Part shown: piece by piece, positions 35,037-44,420 of the stretch
How positions within the stretch are numbered: the stretch's first letter is position 1
Layout: each line of letters starts with the position of its first letter
DNA from: Candidatus Nitrosocosmicus arcticus
Lineage (GTDB): Archaea; Thermoproteota; Nitrososphaeria; Nitrososphaerales; Nitrososphaeraceae
Direction: 5' to 3'
Length of the DNA: 64,000 nucleotides
NCBI RefSeq assembly: GCF_007826885.1
Contig: NZ_ML675589.1
Span: 1 to 64,000, forward strand
Program-made: the position numbers and the translations under genes
The notes under the pieces: model-generated
The model's database searches: none
What the model saw: only the letters and a program-made list of their open reading frames with translations
What the model was told of the DNA's origin: nothing

Positions 35037-36272
35037 TTATGTTTGGTTCTGGATATCTCCAATGCCCTTACAAATCATATAGGCGGCCACGTACTCGGGG
35101 AGCGTATTCTTTCCAGGTTTTATGCTAAATTGTTTTCCTTTCAAAGATATTTTGATGTTTAATTTTGATTCTATCTCAACATTAGAATCTCCGATAAAGC
35201 AGGCATCCACAAAAGGATTGAATGAATCCAAGTCTTTACAAAAAGCTTTGATTAATCCACTCTTACTGTTAATGGAGCCTGAAAGTCTGAATATTCTATG
35301 AATATCCATAGTCACGTTAGGATCGATTTTTGCAGAGAGGTCCAAAATATGGGTATTAATAATGTCCTGGATGTTGTTATTATTTGCATCCTGCATCCGA
35401 TTATATTTCTTGACAAACTTGTCATCAATTTTATGATTCTGAATAGGTAGATGAATGGAATCAAAAATTCTTCTTCTCCACCCCTGATTATAGAGAATCT
35501 TATTGGACATTGGTATAAGAACACCTTCGTTGTTCCTTCTAATACCTAAACTCTCAATCAAGTATCCTTTACCCATTAAATATTGTGCAAAGGCGTTTCT
35601 TTTCTTAGCAGAAGCATTATAGAAATTCTTATCGACAACGTGAACGTGATATCCGTTATTACCAGAAAAATAGACAAATATACATTCACTATCAATCCCG
35701 AAATCATCATCGAGTATTTCTACTAACTTTTTAACTTCCACGTTTAGGGATTTGATACATCTAGCGCACGGTATATCGATAATTTGTAATCGAGTACTAT
35801 TGCACCCGACGCATTTGGAGATGATGCCTTTAGAAATAAAGCTACAGTCCTTACATAAAACTAGGTTATGACTTTGAGCACACTCTAAATGAAGATCCTT
35901 TCCATCAATATCAAATATAAGATCTGACCCGATCCAGCCTTTTTGATCGATTTCTGCCGTCGGGCTTTGATACCTGGACGAGGAATAAAAGATATCAGAA
36001 GGAGAAAATTTTATAATATATGCATACAGCTCTTTCTTATCGTTAAAGGCCAAATGTCTACGGATTTTTCCATCGAACAATCTAAATCCAAATTCATGTT
36101 CATTAATTAACTCACCGAGTTCAAGTTGAGAGTAATGATAAAAATAGTATTTCCTAAAGATTCCTTCAAGCCAGTTCTTATTCTTGTCGTCTGGTTCAGC
36201 ATTTTGGTATTTAGATCCATGTTTTCCGTTTTTTCCGGAATTGTTTGAATCAAAAGATAAGGTATCAGACAT
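35037..36272 (-). CDS. priS: DNA primase small (catalytic) subunit PriS
   Basis: The archaeal/eukaryotic primase catalytic subunit, 411 residues from the ATG at 36272. The polymerase motifs are DLIFDIDGKDLHLE (the metal-binding Asp pair) and FSGNNGYHVHV (the S-G-x-G-x-H motif), with a zinc module CKDCSFISKGIISKCVGC between them. A later D-x-H region (VTMDIHRIFRLSGS) follows. I prefer this start to one at 36341 because it lies one base after the priL stop, whereas the earlier one would overlap priL by 68 bp. It synthesises primers with PriL. Confidence 0.93.
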   Translation of the reverse strand: MSDTLSFDSNNSGKNGKHGSKYQNAEPDDKNKNWLEGIFRKYYFYHYSQLELGELINEHEFGFRLFDGKIRRHLAFNDKKELYAYIIKFSPSDIFYSSSRYQSPTAEIDQKGWIGSDLIFDIDGKDLHLECAQSHNLVLCKDCSFISKGIISKCVGCNSTRLQIIDIPCARCIKSLNVEVKKLVEILDDDFGIDSECIFVYFSGNNGYHVHVVDKNFYNASAKKRNAFAQYLMGKGYLIESLGIRRNNEGVLIPMSNKILYNQGWRRRIFDSIHLPIQNHKIDDKFVKKYNRMQDANNNNIQDIINTHILDLSAKIDPNVTMDIHRIFRLSGSINSKSGLIKAFCKDLDSFNPFVDACFIGDSNVEIESKLNIKISLKGKQFSIKPGKNTLPEYVAAYMICKGIGDIQNQT

Positions 36273-36273
36273 A

Positions 36274-37350
36274 CTAGATACCCGATTTCTTCCTAATGAG
36301 TTGAGTAGGATTGCTAATTCCCTGACATATTCTTGTCTCATAGCATAAATTTTCTAATTTGATCTTTTCGCAAGAGGGAACGAAATATCTTTTAGAATTG
36401 CCCCTTTTTCCTGCAAGATGTTCCAACTGATATCGAGTAATTTTTTCATCGAAATCCGGTAGTCGTTTGAAGAGTTCTAACATCTCCTCCAGGGTCTTGT
36501 TAGAATAAATTAAAAATGTGCCTAAAAGCAGCCTTGCAGGATGGGGAAGATTCTCTCCTTTACTAATTTGATCGTAAATATGTTGAATGCATGGAGGTGT
36601 AACAGCATTGGAAACAGGCGCGTTGATAGAATGGTGAATTTGCTCCCATCGACTTTTGATAGATTTTGAAATCGCCATTATAGTATCTGGAATTCTAGTA
36701 ATGCTCATTTTCTTGATTCTATCAATTATTAGCAAATAAAGTTCATTTCGGAATAACCTTACTATCTCACTTCCATCCAAATACACAAATCCATTGTGAA
36801 GAGTTCTATTAATTAAATTCCATTCTTTCTCTTGAAATGCAATCGGGTGATCCAAATAATCATTGATTCGGATTTTGTAGAAATTATAAACATCTACCTC
36901 CAACAAGATTTTAGTACTAAATAAATCCTCAAAAATCTTGTATAATATCAGTTTAATAGTCTTATCGTCACGATCAGCTGTATTCAAATCGGAAATAAGA
37001 TATTTTTCAAACCTCATTGATTCCATTAATGCAAATTTTTTAGTCACTACGTCGATTGAAATAGATTTGATTAATAATAAAGAGATCAGGAATATGATAA
37101 CCTCTTCTTGTACTATCGTTTCATGTGTTTTGCTATAATTAATTTGATATTCAAATCTTCCAAAAAATAGATAATTCTCTATTTTTTCCGCAGCTTTGTC
37201 TATAAGATGAAGGTAATCTTTGCTGTCAAGGTCTTCGAGTTTAAAATCATATTTAGTAATATACGAAAATGCTTCTTTTAAGAAAGGATATTTAGCCAGA
37301 TCCTTATTACCAAATCTCACCACCAAATTGTACTTGGTTATATAACACAT
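36274..37350 (-). CDS. priL: DNA primase large subunit PriL
   Basis: The iron-sulfur subunit of archaeal primase, about 358 residues from the ATG at 37350. Four cysteines fit the C-terminal [4Fe-4S] domain: PPCIQHIYDQ near residue 240, PSCEKIK and NLCYETRICQGISNP near the end. The N-terminal LAKYPFLKEAFSYI is the typical opening. The longer frame from 37440 adds 30 residues overlapping the divergent microprotein start, so I prefer the shorter one. Gene order priL-priS with almost no gap implies tight stoichiometric expression. Confidence 0.9.
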   Translation of the reverse strand: MCYITKYNLVVRFGNKDLAKYPFLKEAFSYITKYDFKLEDLDSKDYLHLIDKAAEKIENYLFFGRFEYQINYSKTHETIVQEEVIIFLISLLLIKSISIDVVTKKFALMESMRFEKYLISDLNTADRDDKTIKLILYKIFEDLFSTKILLEVDVYNFYKIRINDYLDHPIAFQEKEWNLINRTLHNGFVYLDGSEIVRLFRNELYLLIIDRIKKMSITRIPDTIMAISKSIKSRWEQIHHSINAPVSNAVTPPCIQHIYDQISKGENLPHPARLLLGTFLIYSNKTLEEMLELFKRLPDFDEKITRYQLEHLAGKRGNSKRYFVPSCEKIKLENLCYETRICQGISNPTQLIRKKSGI

Positions 37351-37418
37351 CAAAATTAAATAAAATTTTCTATGGATTAAACAATTAAATTTAGAACACG
37401 TTATCAAATGATTGGTAA

Positions 37419-37577
37419 ATGGAAAAATTACAACTTTCAAACTCTTGCAAGAATTTAAAACACGCTGAATGTGATGACTGCATGTGTAATTGTCATGTGC
37501 CCGGTACTATGGAAAACCTAGCAAGGAGAATATCAATGCTAGATAGAACAAATCCAGGATTTGGAGAGACTATTTAA
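37419..37577 (+). CDS. 52-aa cysteine-rich microprotein
   Basis: ATG-started, 52 residues. It has six cysteines and two histidines in the first half: CKNLKHAECDDCMCNCHVPG, then a basic helix (MENLARRISMLDR). The tight CxxCxCxCH cluster suggests zinc or iron-sulfur binding. It is divergent from priL, and its start lies 70 bp from the priL start, so the two share a promoter region. It is unlikely to be a chance frame because of its motif density. Function unknown. Confidence 0.68.
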   Translation: MEKLQLSNSCKNLKHAECDDCMCNCHVPGTMENLARRISMLDRTNPGFGETI

Positions 37578-37655
37578 TAATCTAGATTATAATTAATCGA
37601 CCTCGAATCTCGTTACCTGAGAATTACAACTTGTGGCTGGATTAGAAAATCAAAA

Positions 37656-38702
37656 TCATGTAAAAATCGATTCATCGCTATTAATTTCAGCGTTAGTTGG
37701 GTTCGTGTTAGTCTCCGATGTGGACCAAAATTTGGGATATGTATTTGGTTTCATAACGATTCTTTTTATTTGGAAGCAAATCCCTTTCTTTTTACTAAGA
37801 AATTCATCAAATTCTAATACAGATATGCCCAATCCAACGATTTCGCCTTTTAGTGAATAAATTCCTACTAAATCACCTTTTTTTAGGTTTTTAGGAATGG
37901 ACACTATGCCAGGCAGTGCTAACTGTGCGCCATGGCAAAGAGCATCAATTGCAGTATCTCTAATGGTTATTGCTGGAATATGAGTCATGGCCATTTCAAT
38001 TGGAAGTATAATTCTTCGAAGTTTCTCTTCATTGCCGGTTTCTTTATACAACTGAAATGCATCTACCAGATCATGTAGTCTAATAAATTCGGATTCATCT
38101 CCAAAATTAAGAACCTTAGTCCTCCGTAACTCTATCATTGAGGCGCCAACTTCAAGGACCTCCCCTATATCATATACTAGTTTACGGATGTAAGTTCCAG
38201 ACTCACATAATGTTCTTAATAAAAGCAATCGATCAAATTGATCTTGTAATTCCAATTCGTAAATTGTCCTAATACGTGTTTCACGCTTTACAGATGATCG
38301 TTGTGGTGGCTTTTGATATATAGGACCCGTGAATTCCTTAAGTACCTGCCCGAGTTTTTCATTTGAAACGTGACTATGAAGTCTAGCTAAAGCAACGTAT
38401 TCCTTTGGCCCCATGAGCAGTACTGGAACTATTTTTGTTCCTTCATCTAACCCAATCGGCAACAATCCAGTTGTTCCTGGATCTAAGGTACCACTATGTC
38501 CAGCTTTTTCCAAACCAAGTATTTTCTTAACGTAAGAAACAATTTCGTGGCTTGTAGTGCCAGGTGGTTTATCCAACAAAATTAGCCCATAACTTAATAA
38601 TTGCGCAATAGGTCTATTACTAGGATAGTATCCAAATTTCTCATCGGACGTACCATCATTTATCTTTACTAAATTGTCTAATTGAGGGAGATTAAATTCC
38701 AT
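37656..38702 (-). CDS. cbf5: tRNA/rRNA pseudouridine synthase Cbf5 (TruB family)
   Basis: A 348-residue pseudouridine synthase. The N-terminal catalytic domain has LLDKPPGTTSHEIVSYVKKI and HSGTLDPGTTGLLP, with the catalytic Asp at residue 74. A C-terminal PUA domain (about residues 250-325) begins near ALCHGAQLALPGI. In archaea it is the enzyme of H/ACA ribonucleoproteins and also makes Psi55 in tRNA. It ends the ribosomal-protein/SecY/kinase cluster, its common archaeal position. Confidence 0.95.
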   Translation of the reverse strand: MEFNLPQLDNLVKINDGTSDEKFGYYPSNRPIAQLLSYGLILLDKPPGTTSHEIVSYVKKILGLEKAGHSGTLDPGTTGLLPIGLDEGTKIVPVLLMGPKEYVALARLHSHVSNEKLGQVLKEFTGPIYQKPPQRSSVKRETRIRTIYELELQDQFDRLLLLRTLCESGTYIRKLVYDIGEVLEVGASMIELRRTKVLNFGDESEFIRLHDLVDAFQLYKETGNEEKLRRIILPIEMAMTHIPAITIRDTAIDALCHGAQLALPGIVSIPKNLKKGDLVGIYSLKGEIVGLGISVLEFDEFLSKKKGICFQIKRIVMKPNTYPKFWSTSETNTNPTNAEINSDESIFT

Positions 38703-38733
38703 TAACGTTCGTTACCTTTAAATTCCATAATAC

Positions 38734-39366
38734 TCAAGATGAACTTACTACATTCTCTACTATGTTTTTTGAAATAATAATTAAAGATTCTAATGACAAT
38801 ATATCAGTATTCATGGCAAAGTCAAACACATCTAGTTTTTCCCCGAATTCGAACTGATAAAGTTTTTGATAAATCAACTTATTTTCAACATCGCGTCGTT
38901 GTACTATTTTCTTGGCAGTATTGATATCTATTTTGTCCCGCATTGACATACGTTTTGACCTATTATCAACAGATCCCTGCAACCAAAAATTTATCGTTGC
39001 GTCTGAGATCCATGGTAACGTATAGCTGGTAATGACGACATTTCCTTCTTTGACTAGCTCAATCAACCGATTATCCACCTCTCTATCAAAGTTCGGATTA
39101 TTGTTACGCTCTTTCATAAATTTGGCCGCCTCTTCTGTGTCCCACCAGTCATGGTTGAGTGATGATGAATAACCTCGTTCATACGCCATCATTTTTAGGA
39201 TATCCCCCCCATTCCACAGTTTTAGATTAAATTTCTTTGCTAAATTTTCAGCAATAGTAGTCTTTCCTACAGCTGGCCATCCAGATATTACAATACTCAT
39301 CTTGTGATCCGTTTGGTCTTCATTTTTTTTAATATCCTTGATTTGATTCGATCCCATTTTTAACAC
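38734..39366 (-). CDS. cmk: cytidylate kinase, archaeal type
   Basis: A 210-residue P-loop kinase with Walker A GWPAVGKTT near residue 30, the NMP region LWNGGDILKMMAYERGYS with WDTEE, and the lid MRDKIDINTAKKIVQRRDVE. Archaeal Cmk phosphorylates CMP and dCMP. Position between adkA and cbf5 is the usual archaeal order. The first 20 residues are polar and may not all be translated; an internal Met directly before SIVISG is an alternative start. Confidence 0.88.
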   Translation of the reverse strand: MLKMGSNQIKDIKKNEDQTDHKMSIVISGWPAVGKTTIAENLAKKFNLKLWNGGDILKMMAYERGYSSSLNHDWWDTEEAAKFMKERNNNPNFDREVDNRLIELVKEGNVVITSYTLPWISDATINFWLQGSVDNRSKRMSMRDKIDINTAKKIVQRRDVENKLIYQKLYQFEFGEKLDVFDFAMNTDILSLESLIIISKNIVENVVSSS

Positions 39367-39430
39367 TAAAACTAGATTTTGGTCAATAGTAGTCTATGTA
39401 TATATAAAGCTATCAATGAGTTTTTGGCTA

Positions 39431-40006
39431 TCATTTGCCTAATATAACCTTACAAATATTATCGCCGGCCTTTTCGATCTCATCTGTATTATTTTGTATA
39501 ATATAGAAAGGGCAACCGGATATTATGGAGCTTGAAGATATCATACTCTCAGATAACCTTAAATCCTGGCTAATGCGGTCAATCGAAATTAAATCCCTTT
39601 GTCTGCTATTGTCATTAGCCCTCCTCCTATGAATCTCTTCGGATTTGGCGGTTATCATAATCAAGTGAGAAGGATTTATAATATTTAATAATTTTGAAGG
39701 CATCCCCGGATAATATCCGTCCTCGGTTCTGATAAATAAGTGAGTGTCAACAATTACGACGTCGTTGCCTAATGAATTAATGTAATTTGCAGCCATTTCT
39801 TGCAGTGACCTCTGCTGTTCTATAGATAACTTCCGTAGCTGGTCGCGATTGTTTATCGATAAGAGTTTTGCTTGTTGGAACATGATCTTACCAAATTCTG
39901 CGATTTTAGTATCAATGCCCTCTTGAGAGAGTAAATTAAATACATTTGTTATAACAGTAGACTTTCCTACACCTGGAATACCAACTATCATAACGCGTTT
40001 AGTCAT
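39431..40006 (-). CDS. adkA: archaeal adenylate kinase
   Basis: A 191-residue AdkA-type kinase (not the bacterial Adk). It has Walker A GIPGVGKST (residues 8-16), the AMP-binding region FGKIMFQQAKLLSINNRDQLR, DTHLFIRTEDGYYPG, and the short lid SEEIHRRRANDNSRQRDL. It makes 2 ADP from AMP and ATP. It sits downstream of secY as in many archaea and bacteria. The DUF106/EMC3-type membrane gene often found next to it in archaea is absent here. Confidence 0.92.
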   Translation of the reverse strand: MTKRVMIVGIPGVGKSTVITNVFNLLSQEGIDTKIAEFGKIMFQQAKLLSINNRDQLRKLSIEQQRSLQEMAANYINSLGNDVVIVDTHLFIRTEDGYYPGMPSKLLNIINPSHLIMITAKSEEIHRRRANDNSRQRDLISIDRISQDLRLSESMISSSSIISGCPFYIIQNNTDEIEKAGDNICKVILGK

Positions 40007-40150
40007 ACAATTCTATTTAGAAAATAAATCCTTTATTTTTAGCTTTATAATTGAGAATTTTGGTCTGAATAAACTGTGAAATATTATGATTTGAAAATAG
40101 AGTGTATGATAATGATTATAAAATCCATCATTATCATTTGATCAAATATT

Positions 40151-41602
40151 CTATGTGCGTCCTAATAAGGAAGCCAATTTTGGCATATGAACATCGACTT
40201 GTTCTCTAACCAGCAAGTTATAGTAGTTCACGAGTATATCCACCATCAATAGCAATCCTATTCCAGTTCCAAAGACACTGAATAGATCTGAAACAGAAGC
40301 CAGTAGTCCGATTATTACTCCTCCTATTATAGTCACAGACGGAATGTATCTATTCAGCAGGGATTCCACCGAACTTTCCGACCGTCTAAAACCAGGTACC
40401 TGGACATCTGCATCTAGCAAATTCTTCGCCGCAGACTTCGCGGAGAGTCCTCCAAGCTCGACCCACAACCGACCAAAGATGGTAACAATAGTGGTCAAGA
40501 ACAGTACGTATACAATCGCTCTTACGGGATCAGCTACGGTAGCCTCAAACGATCGAGGTGCAGTAACATAATAAAAGATACCCCCTGTAGGATTCTGAGA
40601 TTGGGCATCATACTGCGCTATCAAGTTGAAGGCGGGGTTATCGTTATTCGGATTATAATTTATCCAGACCATTTGCCCTATAAAAAGAGCATTAGCCATA
40701 AGCGCCGACGCCAAAATCACAGGGATGTTTGACGTATAGAGTAGTTTGATTGGATACGTTGCAGTAAATCCCCGGTAGCGGGTCGATACTATGGGTATAT
40801 CGACGTGTATACCCTGAACGTACACCAATAGTAGCAATATCCCCCCGGTAATACCAAATGCAAAGATACTTGGCATATTTGGAACAGGAGCAGGTGGTGC
40901 CGAACGCAATAACGAGTCCCCTATATGACCCTCCATTCCGCTTGTAATCATGAATGGTATTAAGCCACTAGGTTCAACGCCGTTTGGTATCGGTATAGGA
41001 TTAAAGAGACTCCATAAAATCGCTTGCGCGACCCCCGCCATAATGAATATACTAATTCCTGAGCCAAGCCCCCATCCCTTCTGAACCAGTTCATCCAAGT
41101 ACATGACTACGATGCACGCCGCTGTTAACTGCGCTATTAATATGGTCAAATGATAGCCCGACGGGGTAGCACCACCATATACGCTCACACCATACAGTAG
41201 GGTTTCTGCAACGATTACAATTATGGTTACTATTTTTGTAGCAGATGTAAAAAGGGATCTATCATTAGGATCCTTAAAGTTTAGTTTTAATATATCCGAA
41301 CCTTTTAATAACTGCATTAATAATCCAGCGGTAACAATAGGACCAATCCCAAGCTCCAACAAAGTTCTCTGTTGAGCAGCAAAAATTACTCTGGCAAAAG
41401 CCAATGGATCAGTAGCAGGATCCACATTCACTCCAAATAATGGGACCTGCCCCATTACTAAATATATTAACATAGCAATACCAGTCCATATTAATTTATT
41501 AGTTAGAGTAATCTTCTTTTTAGGTTTCTCAACTTGTGGGATAAATGGGGAGAGTGTCTTTACGATTGTTCTAAAAAGGCCGTCATTCTGTATTGAGCTC
41601 AT
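40151..41602 (-). CDS. secY: preprotein translocase subunit SecY
   Basis: A 483-residue membrane protein with ten hydrophobic segments and SecY landmarks: LTNKLIWTGIAMLIYLVMGQ at helix 1, the plug region near FGVNVDPATD, KGWGLGSGISIFIMAGVAQ, STRYRGFTATYPIKLLYTSN in the large cytosolic loop, and the C-terminal RYIPSVTIIGGVIIGLLA. It forms the protein-conducting channel with SecE and SecG/Sbh. Its start overlaps the uL15 end by 20 bp, so it is translated in the ribosomal operon. Confidence 0.97.
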   Translation of the reverse strand: MSSIQNDGLFRTIVKTLSPFIPQVEKPKKKITLTNKLIWTGIAMLIYLVMGQVPLFGVNVDPATDPLAFARVIFAAQQRTLLELGIGPIVTAGLLMQLLKGSDILKLNFKDPNDRSLFTSATKIVTIIVIVAETLLYGVSVYGGATPSGYHLTILIAQLTAACIVVMYLDELVQKGWGLGSGISIFIMAGVAQAILWSLFNPIPIPNGVEPSGLIPFMITSGMEGHIGDSLLRSAPPAPVPNMPSIFAFGITGGILLLLVYVQGIHVDIPIVSTRYRGFTATYPIKLLYTSNIPVILASALMANALFIGQMVWINYNPNNDNPAFNLIAQYDAQSQNPTGGIFYYVTAPRSFEATVADPVRAIVYVLFLTTIVTIFGRLWVELGGLSAKSAAKNLLDADVQVPGFRRSESSVESLLNRYIPSVTIIGGVIIGLLASVSDLFSVFGTGIGLLLMVDILVNYYNLLVREQVDVHMPKLASLLGRT

Positions 41603-42020
41603 CTAAAATTAGCACCTCTCCTCCAGCTGCTGTGATTTTGTTTTTGGCAGAGTCTGAGATTCTTCTCACTCGAACTGTAAGGGCAGAGTTTATGGCTCCG
41701 CTTCCCAGGACCTTGTCATATCCTAACTTTTCTAAATCAAGTATAACCTTACCATCTTCACTAGTTTCTGAATATTTTACCAATTCATTCAAGTCTTTAA
41801 GATTGATCCATTTTATGGAGTCACTTGGCCTCAATGCATGAAATTGTTCATGCCCAAAATGATTTGGTTCCTCCTTAATGGTTCTGATGAAGAAGTGTTT
41901 GTGCTTTCCAGCATTCCCTACACCCCCTCTACTTCCGGAAGCTCTATGTTGACCAATTTGGCCCCATCCACAGAAGCGACTTCCACGTTGTTTTCTACTT
42001 TTTCTCAATCGAGTAGCCAT
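41583..42020 (-). CDS. rpl15: ribosomal protein uL15
   Basis: 145 residues, large subunit. The N-terminus is very basic and glycine-rich (RLRKSRKQRGSRFCGWGQIG, then QHRASGSRGGVGNAGKHKH), the L15 extension that runs into the 23S rRNA. The C-terminal domain ends in SDSAKNKITAAGGEVLIL. A good Shine-Dalgarno (GGTGAT) lies 6 bases before the ATG. It is between uL30 and secY. Confidence 0.95.
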   Translation of the reverse strand: MATRLRKSRKQRGSRFCGWGQIGQHRASGSRGGVGNAGKHKHFFIRTIKEEPNHFGHEQFHALRPSDSIKWINLKDLNELVKYSETSEDGKVILDLEKLGYDKVLGSGAINSALTVRVRRISDSAKNKITAAGGEVLILDELNTE

Positions 42021-42025
42021 CCATT

Positions 42026-42031
42026 ATCACC
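42026..42031 (-). promoter_or_regulatory. Shine-Dalgarno site of uL15
   Basis: GGTGAT on the minus strand, five bases before the uL15 ATG, complementary to the 3' end of archaeal 16S rRNA. This contrasts with the leaderless first genes in the window. Confidence 0.6.
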
Positions 42032-42119
42032 AATTTTTCCTTAGGGGATAAGCAACTTTGGGTATAAATATTAAAGTTTGCAATGCTTTACTAAACGGCA
42101 AACAATTTTTCCTCATAAA

Positions 42120-42590
42120 CTACATCATCCTCTTTACGATTTCTAACAAATCTTTATTCTCTCCTAATATTCCATTTTGAGAATGCAAAAGCTTTGATTT
42201 TTTCTTAAATCCGCCTCTAGGAGGATTTAATGCGAACCATGGTTTAATTCCATCTAATTTTGACAAGTAAGTCTCATTTTTGGAGACATCAGAGATAACC
42301 TTGCTAATATCTATATTGGATGTTTTCCCAGATTCCGTTTGCTTTTGGTTGGATAACAGTTTTGATGCAGATGCACGGCCTTTTTGTTCGATGAATTCTC
42401 TGATAAAATTTTCCTCAACAGATGTCCAAGCAACTACTTCTTTTATTTTCCTTAGCATCCCTAATGTTTGGTCATTTTCTGGAATTAGTGTTGCTCGAAA
42501 TTTCTTGTGAAGATGTAAATTTTCAAGTGTTACATTTGCCCAATTGGGAATGTTAACAGTCCCTTTCATTCTAACTACTAAATACACCAT
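42120..42590 (-). CDS. rpl30: ribosomal protein uL30
   Basis: 156 residues, the usual archaeal/eukaryotic-like L30 length (bacterial forms are about 60). The N-terminal YLVVRMKGTVNIPNWANVTL and ENLHLHKKFRATLI form the L30 core. The archaeal extension ends with WFALNPPRGGFKKKSKLLHS. It is 8 bp downstream of uS5. Confidence 0.93.
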   Translation of the reverse strand: MVYLVVRMKGTVNIPNWANVTLENLHLHKKFRATLIPENDQTLGMLRKIKEVVAWTSVEENFIREFIEQKGRASASKLLSNQKQTESGKTSNIDISKVISDVSKNETYLSKLDGIKPWFALNPPRGGFKKKSKLLHSQNGILGENKDLLEIVKRMM

Positions 42591-42598
42591 TTCAAATC

Positions 42599-43222
42599 CT
42601 ATCCTGTGATAAACGTACTTCTTAAAGCACTAAAAATTGCTTTCGCAGTAGACGACATAGTATTAGTAGATCCAAATGACCTACTCCAGCAATCTTTCAA
42701 CCCTGCTAATTTCAACAAGTTTCTAATATTCTCGCCAGCTACTATACCTAATCCACGCGGACCTGGGATCAATTCAATCGTTACACTGCCACCTCTACCT
42801 TGCACCTTAAAGGGTACTGAATGAGATTGTTGACATCGACATTCCCAACTTCCGCACCCCAATTTTACTGGAATGACATTTAGATACGAAGCATTAGTGG
42901 CCTTGTCTATAGCGTTTCTCATTTGTGAGGCTTTACCTTTTCCTATTCCAAACCAACCAGCCTCATTGCCTATTGCCACCAGTGCGTTAAATCTAGTGAG
43001 TTCACCAGCATCGGTTTGTTTTTGTACTATTTCAACACTTACCACCTGAGTTTTTATATCAGGCAATAGGTGTTTTACAATCTCAGATTCTTGAATCCTC
43101 ATTCCATTTTCGAATATTTGCTCCATAGAGCTGATCTTACCACTCGCTACCATAATACCTAGTGTAGTTCTAGGTTTCCATTCGACTTCAGGCTCGCTAG
43201 GTCTACCTCCCATTCTACTCAT
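42599..43222 (-). CDS. rps5: ribosomal protein uS5
   Basis: 207 residues. The S5 double-stranded RNA-binding region is VQKQTDAGELTRFNALVAIG followed by GWFGIGKGKASQMRNAID, and the C-terminal domain has PGPRGLGIVAGENIRNLLKL with GLKDCWSRSFGSTNT. It takes part in decoding accuracy and mRNA entry. It lies 141 bp downstream of uL18, a gap large enough for a separate promoter, and 8 bp before uL30. Confidence 0.96.
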   Translation of the reverse strand: MSRMGGRPSEPEVEWKPRTTLGIMVASGKISSMEQIFENGMRIQESEIVKHLLPDIKTQVVSVEIVQKQTDAGELTRFNALVAIGNEAGWFGIGKGKASQMRNAIDKATNASYLNVIPVKLGCGSWECRCQQSHSVPFKVQGRGGSVTIELIPGPRGLGIVAGENIRNLLKLAGLKDCWSRSFGSTNTMSSTAKAIFSALRSTFITG

Positions 43223-43363
43223 TACTTACACCCGAACCATAAGGCATTATCAATCCATTAATCATTATAACTTTCATTCTCAACACATCAGTACCTTATC
43301 AAAATCAGTTATTTTTTTGCTTATTATTCTTTCGGTGAATATTAGTGCTATCAAGTTTCCACC

Positions 43364-43936
43364 CTAATCAAAATTCCCGGCAGAAATTCGCGTCTTCACT
43401 TCTTCAAAGTGTTTTGGATATTCTTCGGGATTAATATTTTTACTAAAAAGCTGGGAAAATTGTTTTTCATATCTAATTTTGTCATCCTTAAGAATTGTGG
43501 CATATTGAGATATATGTGAACCATTTATTCGGTTTTCATCAGGTAAAGATTCTTCGGATAATGGAATGTTGACTCCAGCAGCTGCAATGCCCTTAAGACA
43601 GGCGGCTACCTTGCTTGTGAAAGAGGTTTGACCCGTATATAAAATTGCAGAATCAATTTTTTTGGCAAGCATTTTTTTTCCAAGCATCAAACCTACCAAG
43701 TAGCAAGCAGATAAGTTGTTTGTAGAACCTTTCCACTCATATTTAGCTAGTTCTTTACTATTTGAAAACGAGAGGACGATATCACCTTTAATCGCTGGTT
43801 TGATTAGTTGACAGTGAATATTTTGATTACTTATTTTTACTGTTATGAAATTCCTTTTGCTAATTAACACAGCCTTTCGTTTTCTATAATTTGTTTTATT
43901 ATTTCTTATTCTTTTAAGCGTTTTAATGTAAGACAT
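43364..43936 (-). CDS. rpl18: ribosomal protein uL18
   Basis: 190 residues, binding 5S rRNA. It has the TNYRKRKAVLISKRNFITVK start, then GSTNNLSACYLVGLMLGKK and ACLKGIAAAGVNIPLSEE. The C-terminal archaeal extension ends with YPKHFEEVKTRI. It is the first gene of this unit: upstream (43937-44175) there is no uL6, eL19 or eL32 gene as in the classical archaeal spc operon, so the operon is split here. Confidence 0.93.
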   Translation of the reverse strand: MSYIKTLKRIRNNKTNYRKRKAVLISKRNFITVKISNQNIHCQLIKPAIKGDIVLSFSNSKELAKYEWKGSTNNLSACYLVGLMLGKKMLAKKIDSAILYTGQTSFTSKVAACLKGIAAAGVNIPLSEESLPDENRINGSHISQYATILKDDKIRYEKQFSQLFSKNINPEEYPKHFEEVKTRISAGNFD

Positions 43937-44175
43937 TCATTACTCCTTCTCCTTTATTCTAACAATCAAAAAAAGTCTCTTAAATCTCTTATAAACGTTT
44001 TAAAAAAATGGATTAATAAAAATATTGAGAAGGGATGTGATCAGGCATATTACCGAACTTGCAATAAAATTCATTTCAACACTGTTGAATCCACTAAAAT
44101 TTCTAAAACAATTTGAGGTTGAGACCTGTGAGACATATTAGATTTGCCCTTTTATCGTAGACTGAACTATTAGAA

Positions 44176-44415
44176 ATGGAAAAAGAGGTAGTCCACAAAA
44201 ATTATTGCATATACCTTTTGTCCTACAGTATTGGAAGGCACACAAAAGTAATGAAAGTCTGCTTATCCAGATACAATCCAGATCCAATGAACCTTGGCGA
44301 ATTTATGGATACGCTTTTTCATAAAGATTCATGTAATAACGTGATTCAAAATTCCATGAATCATCAAGTAATAATATGGTTAGTAGAATTTTTTACAACT
44401 CATAAGCGCATTTGA
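44176..44415 (+). CDS. hypothetical protein, 79 aa
   Basis: An ATG-started frame of 79 residues with an ordinary composition (aromatics, a few Cys, a hydrophobic C-terminal strand VIIWLVEFF). No domain is recognised. It is convergent with larB and ends 6 bp from its stop. It could be a chance frame, although a TTTTAT element about 25 nt upstream allows a leaderless promoter. Confidence 0.35.
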   Translation: MEKEVVHKNYCIYLLSYSIGRHTKVMKVCLSRYNPDPMNLGEFMDTLFHKDSCNNVIQNSMNHQVIIWLVEFFTTHKRI

Positions 44416-44420
44416 TCGCT

